Below, one piece after another: positions 62,744 through 64,000 of a stretch of DNA of 64,000 nucleotides. Source of the DNA: Lachnospiraceae bacterium (lineage in GTDB: Bacteria; Bacillota; Clostridia; Lachnospirales; Lachnospiraceae); the NCBI GenBank assembly GCA_023664345.1, contig JAMPFQ010000020.1:1-64000 (forward strand), in the 5' to 3' direction. The position numbers were made by a program, and so were the translations under genes. Positions within the stretch are counted from its first letter, which is position 1. Every line of letters starts with the position of its first letter. Below the pieces are notes generated by a model, which saw only the letters and a program-made list of their open reading frames with translations, ran no database searches and was not told where the DNA came from.

Positions 62744-63595
62744 TTACATATGGGCTTGTTTTACTATGATAAATCCCAGCCGTTCCACCACCGCCTGCCC
62801 TTCTTCACTGTAAATATAGTCGAACCACTTTCGCACGGATTCTTTCTGTTCCCCGATCTCCCCTCTGGTAACCATGACAAAAGGGCTGGTCAGAAGATAG
62901 CTGCCATTCCTGATATTTTCCGCCGCAGGTTCCACCCCTTCCAGGGACAGCTTTTTCACGGAATCATCCACCACTCCCAGCGACACATAGCCGATCGCTC
63001 CCGGCGTGGAAGCGACCCTTGCCATCACCGCGCCCGCACTGTCCAGTTCATTGGCATGGCTGCACCGATCCGATATGCCCAGCGTTTCCTCGAAAGCGCT
63101 CCTTGTGCCGCTTCCCGCCTCGCGTCCGATCACTACCACCGGAATGTCCGCGCCGCCCAGTTCCGCCCAGTTTTGCACTGCTCCGGTATAAATGTCTGTC
63201 AGCTGCCCGCAGGTCAATCCTCCGACCGTATTGGAGAGATCCACGCACACAGCAATCCCGTCCAGGGCCACCAGATTCTCCACTGCGCCCTCTGCTTTTT
63301 CCTCCTCGCCAGGCCATCTGGAAGACATGCCAATGTCGGCGCCACCGGAGAGCACCTCCCCGATTCCCGCGCTGGATCCCACAAATTCGGTCGTTACCCG
63401 GATATCAGGATCTTTTCCCATAAAATCTTCCGCCCACGCGTCGGACAGTCTCTCCATGGATGTGGAACCGGACATCCGGACAAGATTCCGTTCCACCCCG
63501 TCCCCTCTTACGCATCCCTCGACGCAGGCGCCGATCAGCACAGCCACACAGATGCTTCCGAACAGCCTGACCAGATATGTAAATTCCTTTCGCAA
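62744..63595 (-). CDS. pstS: Phosphate-binding lipoprotein PstS
   Basis: 283 residues from a TTG at 63595 (GAAAGG 7 nt upstream); an in-frame GTG at 63610 would precede the ribosome site. Signal peptide with lipobox IGAC (or EGC). Phosphate ligands lie in SGSTSMERL and the GREAGSGTRSAFEE motif. It delivers phosphate to PstC-PstA-PstB. It follows a short intergenic region, and its stop lies at the presumed start of pstC. Confidence 0.92.
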   Translation of the reverse strand: MRKEFTYLVRLFGSICVAVLIGACVEGCVRGDGVERNLVRMSGSTSMERLSDAWAEDFMGKDPDIRVTTEFVGSSAGIGEVLSGGADIGMSSRWPGEEEKAEGAVENLVALDGIAVCVDLSNTVGGLTCGQLTDIYTGAVQNWAELGGADIPVVVIGREAGSGTRSAFEETLGISDRCSHANELDSAGAVMARVASTPGAIGYVSLGVVDDSVKKLSLEGVEPAAENIRNGSYLLTSPFVMVTRGEIGEQKESVRKWFDYIYSEEGQAVVERLGFIIVKQAHM

Positions 63596-63676
63596 AAAAA
63601 CGCCTTTCACACAGTTTTTTATATACTATGCGAAAAGCGTCCGTATTGTTACATGATTTTTCGATCCGATATGCGG

Positions 63677-64000
63677 TCAAAGATTTTTGTCCACGACAGC
63701 ACCCTTGATATCCTCCGCTATCAGCTTCATTTTATCCAGGATACCCTGCACTTCCTGCTGTACGTCAGACTGGATCTTGTCAAGGGAGAGCATCTCTTCC
63801 ATGGGGATATCTTCCAGAAGTTCCTCTTCTTCCTCACGGCGCTCTTTCTGGCTCTCGATAAATTCCTCCTGCTCCTCTTTCTCTTCCCTGATCTCTTCCG
63901 CCTGCTCTTCTCTCTTCTCGGTTTCCTCGTCGATATGATCCCTGCCCTCTTCAACCACCATGCCCATAATCTCATCCCGGGCAGCATCCAGGATATCCTC
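63677..64000 (-). CDS. Partial gene for a highly charged coiled-coil protein (C-terminus)
   Basis: 108 codons open to the window edge, so the start is outside. Glu/Lys-rich helix (EKREEQAEEIREEKEEQEEF and similar), then MEEMLSLDKIQSDVQQEVQG and a terminal helix. No family recognised. The low-complexity coiled coil and the absence of a signal peptide in the visible part suggest a cytosolic structural or adaptor protein. The gap to pstS (63611-63676) is 66 bp, without a clear terminator. Confidence 0.6.
   Translation of the reverse strand, partial: EDILDAARDEIMGMVVEEGRDHIDEETEKREEQAEEIREEKEEQEEFIESQKERREEEEELLEDIPMEEMLSLDKIQSDVQQEVQGILDKMKLIAEDIKGAVVDKNL

Overview
The window looks like a chromosomal segment of a Gram-positive, spore-former-type Clostridia bacterium, most likely a Lachnospiraceae. 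The evidence is a SCIFF peptide with its radical-SAM maturase beside a fused secDF, the order priA-def-fmt-protease-rsmB-rlmN-PP2C-PASTA kinase-rsgA, an mraZ-rsmH pair, and fibre-sugar glycosidases typical of gut Firmicutes. The genus cannot be fixed from sequence alone. Almost all genes are on the minus strand and are read from high to low coordinates.

Layout. 1-4.6 kb: the start of the division cluster (mraZ, rsmH), then an unknown gene, lgt and ychF. 4.6-6.4 kb: a graveyard of mobile DNA with a truncated integrase fused by deletion to a truncated repressor, small ORFs, a textbook hammerhead ribozyme, and the end of a TnpB/IscB-like element. 6.4-10.1 kb: a hybrid histidine kinase with an HD-GYP-like partner. 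10.3-27.5 kb: housekeeping genes (aminotransferase, rsgA, Ser/Thr kinase and phosphatase, rlmN, rsmB, protease, fmt, def, priA, murE, recJ). 27.7-44 kb: an accessory region with an orphan NADAR-type antitoxin homologue, two aminoglycoside-modifying-enzyme homologues, Nudix enzymes, arabinofuranosidase, alpha-galactosidase, an arabinose/fucose isomerase-family enzyme, DNA repair genes (ogt, xth, AlkD-like), a voltage-gated K+ channel and small regulators. 44-46.4 kb: a WYL regulator with an MmcQ-DUF3795 fusion and two decayed neighbours. 46.5-48.9 kb: a two-gene operon encoding a membrane-anchored cholesterol-dependent-cytolysin-like protein and a small coiled-coil membrane partner, driven by a promoter whose spacer contains nine consecutive G. 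49-52.6 kb: Uma2 nuclease-like protein, a YARHG lipoprotein and a calcium-loop membrane protein. 52.7-58.7 kb: secDF, scfB, scfA, a chemoreceptor and a TIGR04086 protein. 58.8-64 kb: a CorC-type transporter, then the pst phosphate uptake operon, with a partial coiled-coil gene at the edge.

The strongest candidates for something new are (1) the anchored CDC-like operon with a probably phase-variable promoter, (2) the minus-strand hammerhead ribozyme at 5478-5536 inside mobile-element debris, and (3) at least two families of long-hairpin repeats. Family A sits exactly on gene 3' ends (rsmH, pknB, rsmB and, more diverged, ychF). Family B lies 3' of fmt and inside the SCIFF locus. No rRNA, tRNA or CRISPR array was recognised.
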